Of a DNA stretch of 64,000 bases, positions 34,640 through 43,579 are shown piece after piece (within the stretch, counting starts at the first letter, position 1; every line of letters begins with the position of its first letter). Source of the stretch: Bin55 sp965199895 (GTDB lineage Bacteria > Pseudomonadota > Gammaproteobacteria > Pseudomonadales > Azotimanducaceae); NCBI GenBank assembly GCA_965199895.1, contig CBDATJ010000011.1, positions 18,384-82,383 of the forward strand, given 5' to 3'. The notes beneath the pieces are model-generated. The model was not told where the DNA came from, ran no database searches, and worked only from the letters and a program-made list of their open reading frames with translations. The translations under genes and the position numbers were made by a program.

Positions 34640-35735
34640 GTGGGTGATTACTAGCCAATCTGCACTGGAACGTGCACTAGAGGGTGTTGGTGATGTCATT
34701 GGGTTAGACACTGAATTCAGGCGGAGAGACACGTTTTTTCCAATTCCTTGTCTGGTTCAAATCGCTTCAAAAGAAAAGCGATTTCTGATCGATCTGCAGG
34801 CACCATTGAATTTACTACGTTTAGAAGCTCTACTGATGGACGAGACGATCACCAAGATAATGCATGCTCCCAGTGAGGATTTGGATGTTCTGCATTATCT
34901 ATTTGGGGGTCAGGTCAAGAACCTCGTTGATATACAACTGGCCCACGCGTTTGCATCTGGTCAAATCTCGATCAGCTATACAGACTTGGTTTCAATATAC
35001 ACTGGAATTGATTACCTTAAAGATGAAGCAACCACAGTGTCTGATTGGCGAAAGCGTCCACTCACTGAAGCTCAAGTGAAATACGCCCTGAGAGATGTGG
35101 AGTATCTCGCGACAATATGGGAAGAGCTCAAGCGTAAGTTGGATGAACTAGGTCGAAGAAGCTGGTTCGAAGAGGAAATGCAAAGTTATCGAAGTGGTTT
35201 TGCAAACTTTACACTATCTGATGTGGATGAATCGCAGTCTCGTAGCTCCGCGAGTAAATCAAATCAAGCAACTTATTGTCGGGTACTTGAATGGAGAGAG
35301 TCATTTGCAAGAAAGATTGATCGCCCTAGACACTGGGTCGCTCCTAAGGGTGCTTTAATCGATAGCGTTGAGAACTATCAAAGAGGTACCGAATATCTCA
35401 CAAAAGCTTACCCCAAAATGAATGCTTCGTTGATCCAAGAGAAAGTTATCCGAGCTCACAAGTCATCGAAAAGGCTGAAATCGTACAAAGTTGGAATGAT
35501 GCGTACTCGACGACAAGTGTTGAATCCCAGTGAACAGAGAGCACTCAGCAAAATAAACTCTCTCTTATCTCAACTATCTGCAGAGCTGAAACTACCCGTA
35601 AGTTTGCTTGCACCCAAGCAAAAGGTCTTGTGTTGGATGAAGTCCTATCGTCAAAATCAACAACTACCAGCTTCATTTGGAAAATGGAGAGAGACCATAA
35701 TGGGCAGTGAAATTCGCTCCCTATTGGAGACTTAG
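34626..35735 (+). CDS. rnd: Ribonuclease D
   Basis: A 3'-5' exoribonuclease in tRNA maturation. The 369-residue protein shows the DEDD-type exonuclease motifs: GLDTEF, VDIQLAHAF and YALRDVEYL with its Tyr and Asp, then HRDC-type domains. TTG at 34626 is favoured by GGGAG nine bases upstream; TTG 34632 (MNEWVI) and GTG 34611 are alternatives. It overlaps the recR end by 14 bases. Confidence 0.9.
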   Translation: MQLNEWVITSQSALERALEGVGDVIGLDTEFRRRDTFFPIPCLVQIASKEKRFLIDLQAPLNLLRLEALLMDETITKIMHAPSEDLDVLHYLFGGQVKNLVDIQLAHAFASGQISISYTDLVSIYTGIDYLKDEATTVSDWRKRPLTEAQVKYALRDVEYLATIWEELKRKLDELGRRSWFEEEMQSYRSGFANFTLSDVDESQSRSSASKSNQATYCRVLEWRESFARKIDRPRHWVAPKGALIDSVENYQRGTEYLTKAYPKMNASLIQEKVIRAHKSSKRLKSYKVGMMRTRRQVLNPSEQRALSKINSLLSQLSAELKLPVSLLAPKQKVLCWMKSYRQNQQLPASFGKWRETIMGSEIRSLLET

Positions 35736-35739
35736 TACC

Positions 35740-36222
35740 TTGACCCCGACAACTGAATTGCCTTTCTGGGAGACCAAGTCTCTGTCCGAAATGTCAGATG
35801 ATGAATGGGAGAGCTTGTGTGATGGTTGTGCGCAATGTTGTCAACTCAAATTTTCTGACTGCACCCCTAAGGGTTACTTTGTTTCACCAGTAGTTTGCAA
35901 ACTTTTGGATCTAGAAACTTGTCAGTGTAAGCACTATGAATCTCGTCATTTCCTGGTACCGGACTGTCTTTCTATATCCGCTGAAACAGCGTCTGAGTAC
36001 GACTGGCTTCCTCAAACCTGTGCTTATCGATTACTTGCTATAGGTAAGCCTTTGGAGTCTTGGCACCCACTCATCGCCGGAAATAGAGAAGAAATGGATC
36101 GACTAGGAATCTCGGTGAAGGGACGAGTACTTTCAGAAAAGGATATTCATCCTAAAGATTTGGAAGAGCAAGTATTGCGGTGGACAACCCCAGGCAAATC
36201 CTCGGAACAGGACGAATTTTGA
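35740..36222 (+). CDS. YcgN-family cysteine cluster protein
   Basis: A 160-residue protein of the UPF0260/YcgN family with conserved cysteines in CDGCAQCCQLKF, CTPKG, VVCKLL and CQCKHYE and a later CAYRLL. These probably bind a metal or cluster; the function is not known. The start is TTG at 35740, four bases after the rnd stop, with GGAG ten bases upstream. Length matches E. coli YcgN (153). Confidence 0.87.
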   Translation: MTPTTELPFWETKSLSEMSDDEWESLCDGCAQCCQLKFSDCTPKGYFVSPVVCKLLDLETCQCKHYESRHFLVPDCLSISAETASEYDWLPQTCAYRLLAIGKPLESWHPLIAGNREEMDRLGISVKGRVLSEKDIHPKDLEEQVLRWTTPGKSSEQDEF

Positions 36223-36231
36223 ACACGAATT

Positions 36232-36570
36232 ATGGGATATTTGTTAGCGTGGTTCGTAGCTATAGCGTGTACGCTGATTCTCTCTGGGCTTGTGTGGTGG
36301 GCACTCAAGAAGTGGCCACTCGTTGCACTTTGGGTCATTGCACTTGGAAGTTTTTGGGCACTCTGTCCTTGGAAATACGATGGGGAAAACTATGCACCGC
36401 TCTTCATTGTGGTACTGTTCACGGGGTTCTTGGAGCCAGGTAAAAACCCAGCTACCCCAGCAGCGTTTGGATTTCTGATCAGCATGGCGATCTGTTTGGT
36501 TATTGTGGGTTATGTACTGTTTGCTGGAGCAAGAAAATTAAAACGAAAGGCGAAAAATAATGTATTTTGA
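36232..36570 (+). CDS. Small multi-pass membrane protein, unknown
   Basis: A 112-residue protein with about four hydrophobic segments (roughly 3-23, 29-47, 57-71 and 78-98) and a Lys/Arg-rich tail, suggesting an inner-membrane protein with a cytoplasmic C-terminus. The only family-like features are the WALKKWPLVALWVIALGSF region. It overlaps the start of the MoxR gene by 11 bases, so it may belong to the same operon. Not recognised. Confidence 0.72.
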   Translation: MGYLLAWFVAIACTLILSGLVWWALKKWPLVALWVIALGSFWALCPWKYDGENYAPLFIVVLFTGFLEPGKNPATPAAFGFLISMAICLVIVGYVLFAGARKLKRKAKNNVF

Positions 36571-37411
36571 TAGCACCGAGAGTTACCTATCGACTTCTGA
36601 GCTGAGTATGGCTGTGAATGCTGCGATCAAGTTAGAACGACCTTTACTCCTCAAAGGTGAGCCAGGTACGGGTAAGACAGTTTTAGCAGCAGAAATTGCA
36701 CGTTCACTGGAGTGTCCCTTGATAGAGTGGCACATCAAGTCTCAAACAAAAGCTACTCAAGGTCTCTACGAGTACGATGCGATTACCAGACTGCGAGATG
36801 GACAACTCGGTGATGAACGAGTAAAGGATGTTCGAAACTACATCAAACCAGGTAAGTTGTGGGAAGCATTCACTTCAGATCTACGCGTAGTACTCCTAAT
36901 CGATGAGATAGACAAGGCAGATATTGAGTTCCCGAACGACCTGCTACAAGAGTTGGATCGGATGGAGTTCTTCGTTTATGAAACCTGTGAAACCATCGGT
37001 GCGAAGCATCGTCCCATCGTGATCATAACATCCAACAACGAAAAGGATTTACCCGATGCTTTTTTGAGGCGGTGTTTCTTCCACTACATCAGCTTTCCTG
37101 ATCGAGACACCATGGAACAGATTTTGGAATTGCACTTTCCCAAGCTGAAATCTCATTTGGTTCAAGAAGCCTTGGAGATATTCTTCAAAATACGAGAGGT
37201 TGCTGGATTACGCAAGAGACCCTCGACTTCAGAGTTGATTGATTGGTTGAAACTGATCATGGCAGATGACATTCCTGAAGACATTCTTCAGTCCCGAGAT
37301 AAGTCGAAAGCGATTCCTCCGCTCTATGGCGCCCTGATCAAGAATGAACAAGATGTAGAGTTACTCGAACGACTAGTTTTTGTTGACAGACGTAGCTCAT
37401 CTACTTCGTAG
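36560..37411 (+). CDS. MoxR-type AAA+ ATPase
   Basis: A 283-residue ATPase with Walker A (GEPGTGKT, near residue 33), Walker B (VLLIDEIDKAD), sensor 1 (ITSNNEKDLPDAFLRR) and the Arg finger region. It groups with MoxR ATPases that act with von Willebrand A proteins as chaperones or metal inserters. The next gene is exactly such a partner, 14 bases away. It may mature an enzyme; the Mo hydroxylase at 7533 is a possible client but lies 25 kb off. Confidence 0.9.
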   Translation: MYFDSTESYLSTSELSMAVNAAIKLERPLLLKGEPGTGKTVLAAEIARSLECPLIEWHIKSQTKATQGLYEYDAITRLRDGQLGDERVKDVRNYIKPGKLWEAFTSDLRVVLLIDEIDKADIEFPNDLLQELDRMEFFVYETCETIGAKHRPIVIITSNNEKDLPDAFLRRCFFHYISFPDRDTMEQILELHFPKLKSHLVQEALEIFFKIREVAGLRKRPSTSELIDWLKLIMADDIPEDILQSRDKSKAIPPLYGALIKNEQDVELLERLVFVDRRSSSTS

Positions 37412-37425
37412 GTTCAAACTGACCG

Positions 37426-38547
37426 ATGCTGGTTGGCTTCTTTCACACTCTGCGAAGATACTTCGTTCCGGTTTCTTTGCGAGAATTGCTTGATTTACTA
37501 CGAGCTATGGAGCATCGGATTGTGTTTTCAGATCTTGACGAGTTTTACTTGCTCAGTCGTACCTGTTTGGTCAAAGACGAGAAACACTATGATCGATTTG
37601 ATCGGGCATTTAGTGCATATTTCCAAGGTGGAGACAAATCAGAAGCAATACTCTTTGCACTGATCCCTGATAAATGGTTGTATGAAGAGATTAAGAAACT
37701 GCTCTCGAAAGAAGATATTGAGAACTTTCACACTTTAGGAGATCTTGAAAAACTCTTGACTTCCGCACCAAATGTTTCCGGTACAGAACAACAATCCGAG
37801 GATTCACAAACTGTACCTGGTAATGAGCCTAGTAATCGAACTGAACGTGGGCAACATCGACGATGGGATCGTCGCCGATATCGCAACTTGGACGATTCTG
37901 TCCAATTAGGAACTCGAAACCTTCAGCTTGCTTTGAGGAGGCTACGCCGATTCACTCGATTGGGAGCTCACACTGAAATCGATTTAGATGAAACAATCCG
38001 GTCTACCGCACACAATGGCGGACTGTTGGATCTGAAAGAGCGACCCGAGCGTAGCAATCAGCTCAATGTGATTGCCTTATTCGATATAGGTGGTTCTATG
38101 GATGGACATGTGAGAACGTGCGAACAGTTGTTTACTGCAAGTCGTAACGAGTTTAAGCGACTAAACTGTTTCTATTTCCACAATTTCCTGTATCAGTCTG
38201 TTTGGAAGGACAACAGAAGACGGTTCAGTGAACGAATGCCTACGTGGGAGATCATTCGTAAATTTAAACCTGATACTAGAGTGTTATTTGTCGGTGATGC
38301 GACCATGGCACCCTATGAAATTACCCACACTGGGGGAAGTGTGGAATACTGGAACGAGGAGCCAGGAGCGGTATGGATGGCTCGATTTGCCCAACAGTTT
38401 GAGCACTTGGTGTGGATCAATCCCACACCTCAAGATTCGTGGGAGTACTTCACCTCAGTGGAAATGGTTCGTAAGCTTGTGGACGGGAGGATGTTCCCAA
38501 TGACCATTAGAGGTTTGGAGGAAGCGATGAAGAGATTATCCCGCTAA
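37426..38547 (+). CDS. VWA-domain protein, CoxE-like
   Basis: A 373-residue protein with an N-terminal helical part and a C-terminal von Willebrand A-type domain starting at VIALFDIGGSMDGHVR, where the metal site would be DIGGSM (a MIDAS DxGxS variant with GGS). It matches CoxE-like partners of MoxR ATPases. The MoxR-VWA pair likely forms one complex. The start ATG at 37426 follows the ATPase stop by 14 bases. Confidence 0.85.
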   Translation: MLVGFFHTLRRYFVPVSLRELLDLLRAMEHRIVFSDLDEFYLLSRTCLVKDEKHYDRFDRAFSAYFQGGDKSEAILFALIPDKWLYEEIKKLLSKEDIENFHTLGDLEKLLTSAPNVSGTEQQSEDSQTVPGNEPSNRTERGQHRRWDRRRYRNLDDSVQLGTRNLQLALRRLRRFTRLGAHTEIDLDETIRSTAHNGGLLDLKERPERSNQLNVIALFDIGGSMDGHVRTCEQLFTASRNEFKRLNCFYFHNFLYQSVWKDNRRRFSERMPTWEIIRKFKPDTRVLFVGDATMAPYEITHTGGSVEYWNEEPGAVWMARFAQQFEHLVWINPTPQDSWEYFTSVEMVRKLVDGRMFPMTIRGLEEAMKRLSR

Positions 38548-39251
38548 AGATCCCCACTATTCACATCAGCTGGCTTGCTCATTGAACTTTCCTAAATAAG
38601 GATTTTTTGAGTTTCGGAGACAATGCCGCCCTGTTCACCGACTTTAGCTAAATCTCTTGATCTCGTTTGCAGCTTGTTTCAGCTCTGCATCATCAGTTCG
38701 TATTTTCTGACATGCTGAGAAGTTCCTGATTTTCAGACTTTCGGTTGTTTTTCCTCTCGTTGAGTCTGTTTCCTAATACGAGTACAACTGAAGCGGTCAA
38801 GAAATGAACACAAGAGGGGTTTCAAGTAGTTTCTTCGATGTTGTCTCCTTAATTTTTGTTCTGAGTACACAGGATATACTCAATTCGTACAGTAATTTAT
38901 CTAGTGTTTAATAAGGTGTTAAGTGATTTCGAAGGTACTGTTTAATACTCTAGTGTGCCTTAGATAGCTGTTATCTGATGGGTACTCGACTGACGAAAAG
39001 GGAGTCGTTTTAGTTGATGTTAGAATGGTTTGGGTCATTAGTCACATAATTCAGGTCTAGCGAAGTTCCTTCGATGTGTTAAATTGAGGACGTTGAAACC
39101 CAAGCAGGACATTCCATTGTCGAAACACTCAGTTCACATGTATCCAGAGTCAATCATTCGCATTTTCTAAGTTCCTAATGTCCAATACTACGAGCAAGAT
39201 GTAGACGGACGCTCCTCAATATCTTGTAATGTATTGTGCCCTTGATAAAGA
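38548..39251. other. Non-coding spacer
   Basis: No gene or known RNA is recognised in these 704 bases. A weak 5-bp hairpin followed by TTTT lies at 38987-39011; it is not near enough to the VWA gene to be a clear terminator. Short A/T-rich tracts and no long repeat are visible. Confidence 0.4.
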
Positions 39252-42200
39252 GTGAGAAAGAGTGTAACAGTGGATCAAATAAACCGGACAAGGGGTGATT
39301 TTTCACTACCAAAAATCTCTTACCAGCACGATCTGCCGATCATTAAAGCATTGCCGGAAATAGAGCAACAGTTAAAAACAAAGCAGGTCTTGATCGTAGC
39401 TGGAGAGACAGGATCCGGGAAGACTACTCAGTTACCTTTGGCTTGTCTGAAAACAGGTTTTGGACTAAAGGGCATGATTGGTCACACTCAACCAAGACGA
39501 CTAGCTGCAAGAAGTGTTGCAGATAGGGTGGCTGATCAACTAAACATTCCTCTTGGTCGTGAAGTGGGTTATGCGGTCAGATTTGAAGACCGGGTGAGTC
39601 CAAACACAATCGTGAAAGTTTTGACTGATGGCTTGCTCCTCAATGAAATCAGATCAGACCGGGCTCTTAATGCTTACGAAGTCATCATTTTGGACGAAGC
39701 TCATGAACGGAGCCTAAACATTGACTTTTTGTTGGGATACCTCAAAAAAGTACTCAAGCGTAGACCAAAGTTTCGAGTTATTGTGACCAGTGCAACCATT
39801 GATGTCGATTCACTGTCTGCGTTTTTTGGAAACGCGCCCGTCATTAAGGTCGAGGGTCGATCTTATCCTGTGGAAGTTCGTTATCGTCCACCAGAAGAAA
39901 ACGTAGAGTCTTGTGTTGAATGGTGCATGGAAGAGATTGAAGCAGAACCACCTTCTAGTGTTCAAGATCTGCTTGTGTTTTTGCCTGGTGAACGAGAAAT
40001 TCTCAAGTGGGCCCAGTGGTTTAGGAGAAAGTATGGGACCCGTTATGAAGTATTGCCTCTCTATGCACGACTACCCACCAAAGAGCAACGGAAGATCTTT
40101 TCGTCTTCCTCAAGAAGGCGTATCTTGTTGTCAACTAATGTAGCTGAGACCAGCCTCACTGTTCCAAACATTCGCTATGTGATCGACTTTGGTGACGCAA
40201 GAATCAGTCGGTACAGTCCACACTCCAGAATACAAAGATTACCAATAGAACGCATCTCACAAGCAAGTGCACAACAACGGGCGGGTCGTTGTGGTCGATT
40301 AGCTCCCGGAATTTGTTATCGTTTATACGACGAAAAGGATTTTGTTGGACGGGATCGATATACGCCACCAGAAATTCGACGAACCAACCTCGCAGCTGTG
40401 ATCTTACAAATGAAAGTGTTTCGCTACGGTGCTGTAGAGAAATTTCCATTTCTTGATCCACCTAACGAGAGAATGATCCAATCAGCCTATCGTGTTCTAC
40501 ACGAATTGGGGGCACTGGAGCACAATCATATCACGGAACTAGGGCGAAAGATGGTCTTATTTCCGGTTGATCCTCGATTAGCACGGATGATCATTCAAGC
40601 AGATAAACAAAGGGCACTCGCTGAAGTGTTGGTTATCGTTTCTGCATTAGCAGTCCAAAGTCCTCTGCTCCGACCAGTGGACCACAAACAAACTGCAGAT
40701 CAAGCACATCGACAATTTAGAGACTCAAAATCTGACTTCTTGACGTTTGTGAGGCTATGGGAATGGGCTGAAGAGTTGCGTCATCGAGTGACTCGTCGCA
40801 TGTTCCGAACTTCTCTAGAGAAATTATTTATTTCTCCCCAACGCTATGGAGAGTGGAGAGCGCTTCATCGTCAATTGCTGCTAACCTGCCATAGAGTGGG
40901 TATGCGACTCAATCGAAACGAAGCAGCATTTGAAGACATCCATAAATCCATACTTGCTGGGTCTCTAGGATTTATTGGGGTGCACACCGATACTGACTCC
41001 TACCAAGGAGCTAGGAATCTAAAGTTTCGATTGTTTCCTGGTTCAGTGCTAGCTAAGCGCAAACCCAAGTGGGTGGTTGCATCAGAGATTGTGGAAACCT
41101 CGAATACATTTGCACGATGTTTGTCAGAAATCAAACCACAATGGATTGAACCGTTTGCTCAATCTGTTGTTAAACGAAGGGTTCACAGTCCCTATTGGGA
41201 CGAACGGCGCAACGAAGCAATGGCTCTACTTGATGTGACACTCTATGGATTACCGTTAATCCAAGGACGACGTGTTCGATTAGCCGAACATGATCTTCAT
41301 GAAGCTGGGAGACTCTTTCTTTTACATGGAGTGGTCTCTACTGACGGAGTGATTGCGATCAAAGAAGTGAAGGCAAACCGAGAATTGGTGATATCAACTA
41401 GAGAGACACAAGCGAAAATTCGACGAATGGGATTAGTGGCTAGCGATGAGAAATTAGTCGACTTCTACAGAGATCGTGTCCCCGAAACAGTAGTGAACCA
41501 GAAGAGTTTTCGCATTTGGTACAAAGAAACGGGGAAGGGTAAACGAGCACAGCTAAGGATGACAGAATCAGATATCCTCCTTAAAGAACCTGTGTATTTG
41601 CGAAGAGGTGCCTTTCCTGCAGAGCTGGATTTTGGGGGTAGAACGTTTCCTTTGCAGTACAAATTTGCACCTGGGCATGCAGATGATGGTGTTTCGCTTC
41701 GAGTGCCACTTTCCGAACTCTATCGGGTCGTTGAACGAGAGTTGGAATGGTCGATTCCAGGTTACTTTGAAGAGCTGTGTGAATCTCTATTGCGGGGACT
41801 CCCGAAGGGTACACGAAAGCAACTCAATCCAATAGCAGACCATGTAGAAGAACTAGTACCAACGATTTTGGATCATGAAGACTACCGGTCTAGCGCTTTC
41901 AATAGTACTTTGTCGAGTCGAATTCGAGCGTTGTTTGGAGTCGAAATTTCGCCTGATGCTTGGGATTATTCCAAATTACCCCTACATCTCAAGTTAAACA
42001 TCCAAGTAGTGGATGGCAACGGTACCGTGATTTCCCAATCCAGAGACCTCGTTAGCCTAAAGGAAGAAGTTAATCATCTGATCGATAGCAAATTGGACGA
42101 CAATTTCATGAAGGAGTACGAGCTAGAAGAGTTGACAGAGTACCCAAAACAAGGAATCTTGGAACGTGTAGAAGTCACTAGCACTGCTGGTCCGGTAACT

Positions 42201-42995
42201 CTGTTTCCAGTTTTGGTTGATGAAGAGTCTAGTGTGGCTCTTCGCATGCAAATCGATGAAGTGAACCAGGAACGCACCACGATACGTGGGTTGTCTAGAC
42301 TCATCTTGCTGTTAGAGAGGCAGTCAGTAAAGTATCTCCGCTCTCAATTCCAAAAGGACAAAGTGCTACGTTTACAACAATTGAGCGAGGGTAGCCAAAA
42401 CAACTTACGTGAAGCAATCTTGCTCACTGCCGCACGACGAACGTTCCTTCAATCCACGTCAATCCCTCGTTCAGTCAGTGAATTTAATCATTTGATTCAT
42501 GATCGACGTAATCACTTTGTGCCCAGTGCCATAGACCTCATCAATCTAGTTTCAGATCTTCTGAAAGTGAGACAGCAAATTGCACTCTCTATAGAACAGC
42601 TCAATTCACCCAGTTTGGCAGAGTCCCGCAAAGACATAGAACACCTGCTGCAACAACTCTTCCCTACAGACTTTCCATATTCGTGCAACGATGCTCGACT
42701 TAGAGATTTCCCTCGCTACCTTGACGCGTTACAACATCGAGTAGCCCAGATCACAGGGAGAGCGCTCAAAGATCTCAACGCAACCAAAAAAATCGGTTAC
42801 TGGCAGCATCGTTGGGAGTCTTTGGATAGAACAAGAACGGACTCTGTGGTGTTAGAAGAACTGTTTCATTTACTCCAAGAGTACCGAATCGCCTTATTCT
42901 GTCCGACGATGAAGACTAGGGTGAAAGTTTCCAGTAAGCGATTGGATCGCGCATTTTCAGCTGTTATTCGCGGAGGTGAATCTGCGTCTCAATAG
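39252..42995 (+). CDS. hrpA: DEAH-box RNA helicase HrpA
   Basis: A 1247-residue ATP-dependent RNA helicase. It has Walker A (GETGSGKTT), HTQPRR, DEAHERSLN (Walker B), SAT, and QRAGRCGR in the helicase core, then HA2, OB-fold and a long C-terminal DUF3418 region typical of bacterial HrpA (about 1300 residues). It probably resolves stalled ribosomes or structured mRNA. The start is GTG at 39252. It stands alone after a long spacer. Confidence 0.96.
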   Translation: MRKSVTVDQINRTRGDFSLPKISYQHDLPIIKALPEIEQQLKTKQVLIVAGETGSGKTTQLPLACLKTGFGLKGMIGHTQPRRLAARSVADRVADQLNIPLGREVGYAVRFEDRVSPNTIVKVLTDGLLLNEIRSDRALNAYEVIILDEAHERSLNIDFLLGYLKKVLKRRPKFRVIVTSATIDVDSLSAFFGNAPVIKVEGRSYPVEVRYRPPEENVESCVEWCMEEIEAEPPSSVQDLLVFLPGEREILKWAQWFRRKYGTRYEVLPLYARLPTKEQRKIFSSSSRRRILLSTNVAETSLTVPNIRYVIDFGDARISRYSPHSRIQRLPIERISQASAQQRAGRCGRLAPGICYRLYDEKDFVGRDRYTPPEIRRTNLAAVILQMKVFRYGAVEKFPFLDPPNERMIQSAYRVLHELGALEHNHITELGRKMVLFPVDPRLARMIIQADKQRALAEVLVIVSALAVQSPLLRPVDHKQTADQAHRQFRDSKSDFLTFVRLWEWAEELRHRVTRRMFRTSLEKLFISPQRYGEWRALHRQLLLTCHRVGMRLNRNEAAFEDIHKSILAGSLGFIGVHTDTDSYQGARNLKFRLFPGSVLAKRKPKWVVASEIVETSNTFARCLSEIKPQWIEPFAQSVVKRRVHSPYWDERRNEAMALLDVTLYGLPLIQGRRVRLAEHDLHEAGRLFLLHGVVSTDGVIAIKEVKANRELVISTRETQAKIRRMGLVASDEKLVDFYRDRVPETVVNQKSFRIWYKETGKGKRAQLRMTESDILLKEPVYLRRGAFPAELDFGGRTFPLQYKFAPGHADDGVSLRVPLSELYRVVERELEWSIPGYFEELCESLLRGLPKGTRKQLNPIADHVEELVPTILDHEDYRSSAFNSTLSSRIRALFGVEISPDAWDYSKLPLHLKLNIQVVDGNGTVISQSRDLVSLKEEVNHLIDSKLDDNFMKEYELEELTEYPKQGILERVEVTSTAGPVTLFPVLVDEESSVALRMQIDEVNQERTTIRGLSRLILLLERQSVKYLRSQFQKDKVLRLQQLSEGSQNNLREAILLTAARRTFLQSTSIPRSVSEFNHLIHDRRNHFVPSAIDLINLVSDLLKVRQQIALSIEQLNSPSLAESRKDIEHLLQQLFPTDFPYSCNDARLRDFPRYLDALQHRVAQITGRALKDLNATKKIGYWQHRWESLDRTRTDSVVLEELFHLLQEYRIALFCPTMKTRVKVSSKRLDRAFSAVIRGGESASQ

Positions 42996-43072
42996 CCGTT
43001 TTGAGCCACCCAATCATGCGCTGAACCGCAATCCGAAAAATTGAGAAAAAATGTAGGGATTCTTGAGGAATT

Positions 43073-43091
43073 ATTTGTAATTATCATTGTC
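43073..43091 (-). promoter_or_regulatory. Fur-box-like operator ahead of the RiPP operon
   Basis: On the minus strand GACAATGATAATTACAAAT matches 13 of 19 positions of the Fur consensus, including the core AATGATAATTA (10 of 11 bases). It lies about 80 bases before the precursor ATG and overlaps a possible -35 (TTGTCA, 43088-43093) with TAATAC 15 bases on. The match suggests metal control; it is a visual match only. Confidence 0.45.
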
Positions 43092-43171
43092 ATATGAAAC
43101 AACAGGCGTAATACGACTTTACTTCTAGTGGATTCTGTTGCGTCAACCGTAATCTAATTGAGGATATTTCC

Positions 43172-43489
43172 ATGCAAATTCGCAATAGCAAATCCGCAAT
43201 CGTTGGTATTGGCTCTTTCATGGCCGCTTCATTGGGTGTTTCACTCAGTGCATCGACTGATGAAGACGCAACCGAAATGTTTGTTGCTAACAGTCTAGAC
43301 GAACTCAACCCATTTACTGCAGACGACGAAGGCTCGTGTGGTGAAGGTAAATGTGGCGAAGGTGACGAAGACAGCGACGACGAAGACGGCGACGACGAAG
43401 GTGAATGCGGCGAAGGTGAATGCGGCGAAGGTGAATGCGGCGAAGAAGGTGAAGACGAAGAAGAAGAAGAAGAGTCTACTGAAGAGTAA
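43172..43489 (+). CDS. HvfA/bufferin-type RiPP metallophore precursor
   Basis: A 105-residue precursor peptide. Residues 8-27 form a signal-like hydrophobic segment. The rest is very acidic and has five Cys (56, 61, 79, 84, 89) in EGxCG repeats: EGSCGEGKCGEG, then three EGECG units. That matches HvfA/bufferin peptides, whose Cys are converted to oxazolone/thioamide or related groups and bind copper. It is followed by the matching DUF692 and DUF2063 genes. A ribosome-binding GAGGA lies about 9 bases upstream. The charge and low complexity make the sequence itself weak evidence; context is strong. Confidence 0.88.
   Translation: MQIRNSKSAIVGIGSFMAASLGVSLSASTDEDATEMFVANSLDELNPFTADDEGSCGEGKCGEGDEDSDDEDGDDEGECGEGECGEGECGEEGEDEEEEEESTEE
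43396..43440 (+). repeat. Three 15-base tandem repeats in the precursor gene
   Basis: Three perfect copies of CGAAGGTGAATGCGG, each encoding one EGECG unit, with no synonymous change between them. This points to recent expansion by slippage. Confidence 0.92.
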
Positions 43490-43527
43490 TCACTGCGCAT
43501 AAGCTAAGCAGCTTTATCGTAATTGTG

Positions 43528-43566
43528 ATGCCGCGGTCCCGCTGAAACGAGTCCGCGGCATTTTTT
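43528..43566 (+). terminator. Intrinsic terminator between precursor and maturation genes
   Basis: A 9-bp GC-rich stem (ATGCCGCGG at 43528-43536, complement at 43553-43561), 16-base loop and a run of six T (43561-43566). It lies 39 bases after the precursor stop and ends 14 bases before the next start. Partial read-through would give much more precursor than enzyme. Confidence 0.88.
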
Positions 43567-43579
43567 GCATTTTTGAGAA

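Noticed and set aside
38987..39011. Weak hairpin plus TTTT in the hrpA leader
   Set aside because: The stem is only five bp and far from any gene end.
43109..43118. TAATACGACT resembling a T7 promoter core
   Set aside because: Only the first ten bases match; it is a coincidence and not a phage promoter.
43396..43440. Tandem repeats read as a CRISPR array
   Set aside because: Units are 15 bases, contiguous with no spacers, and lie in frame in a coding sequence.
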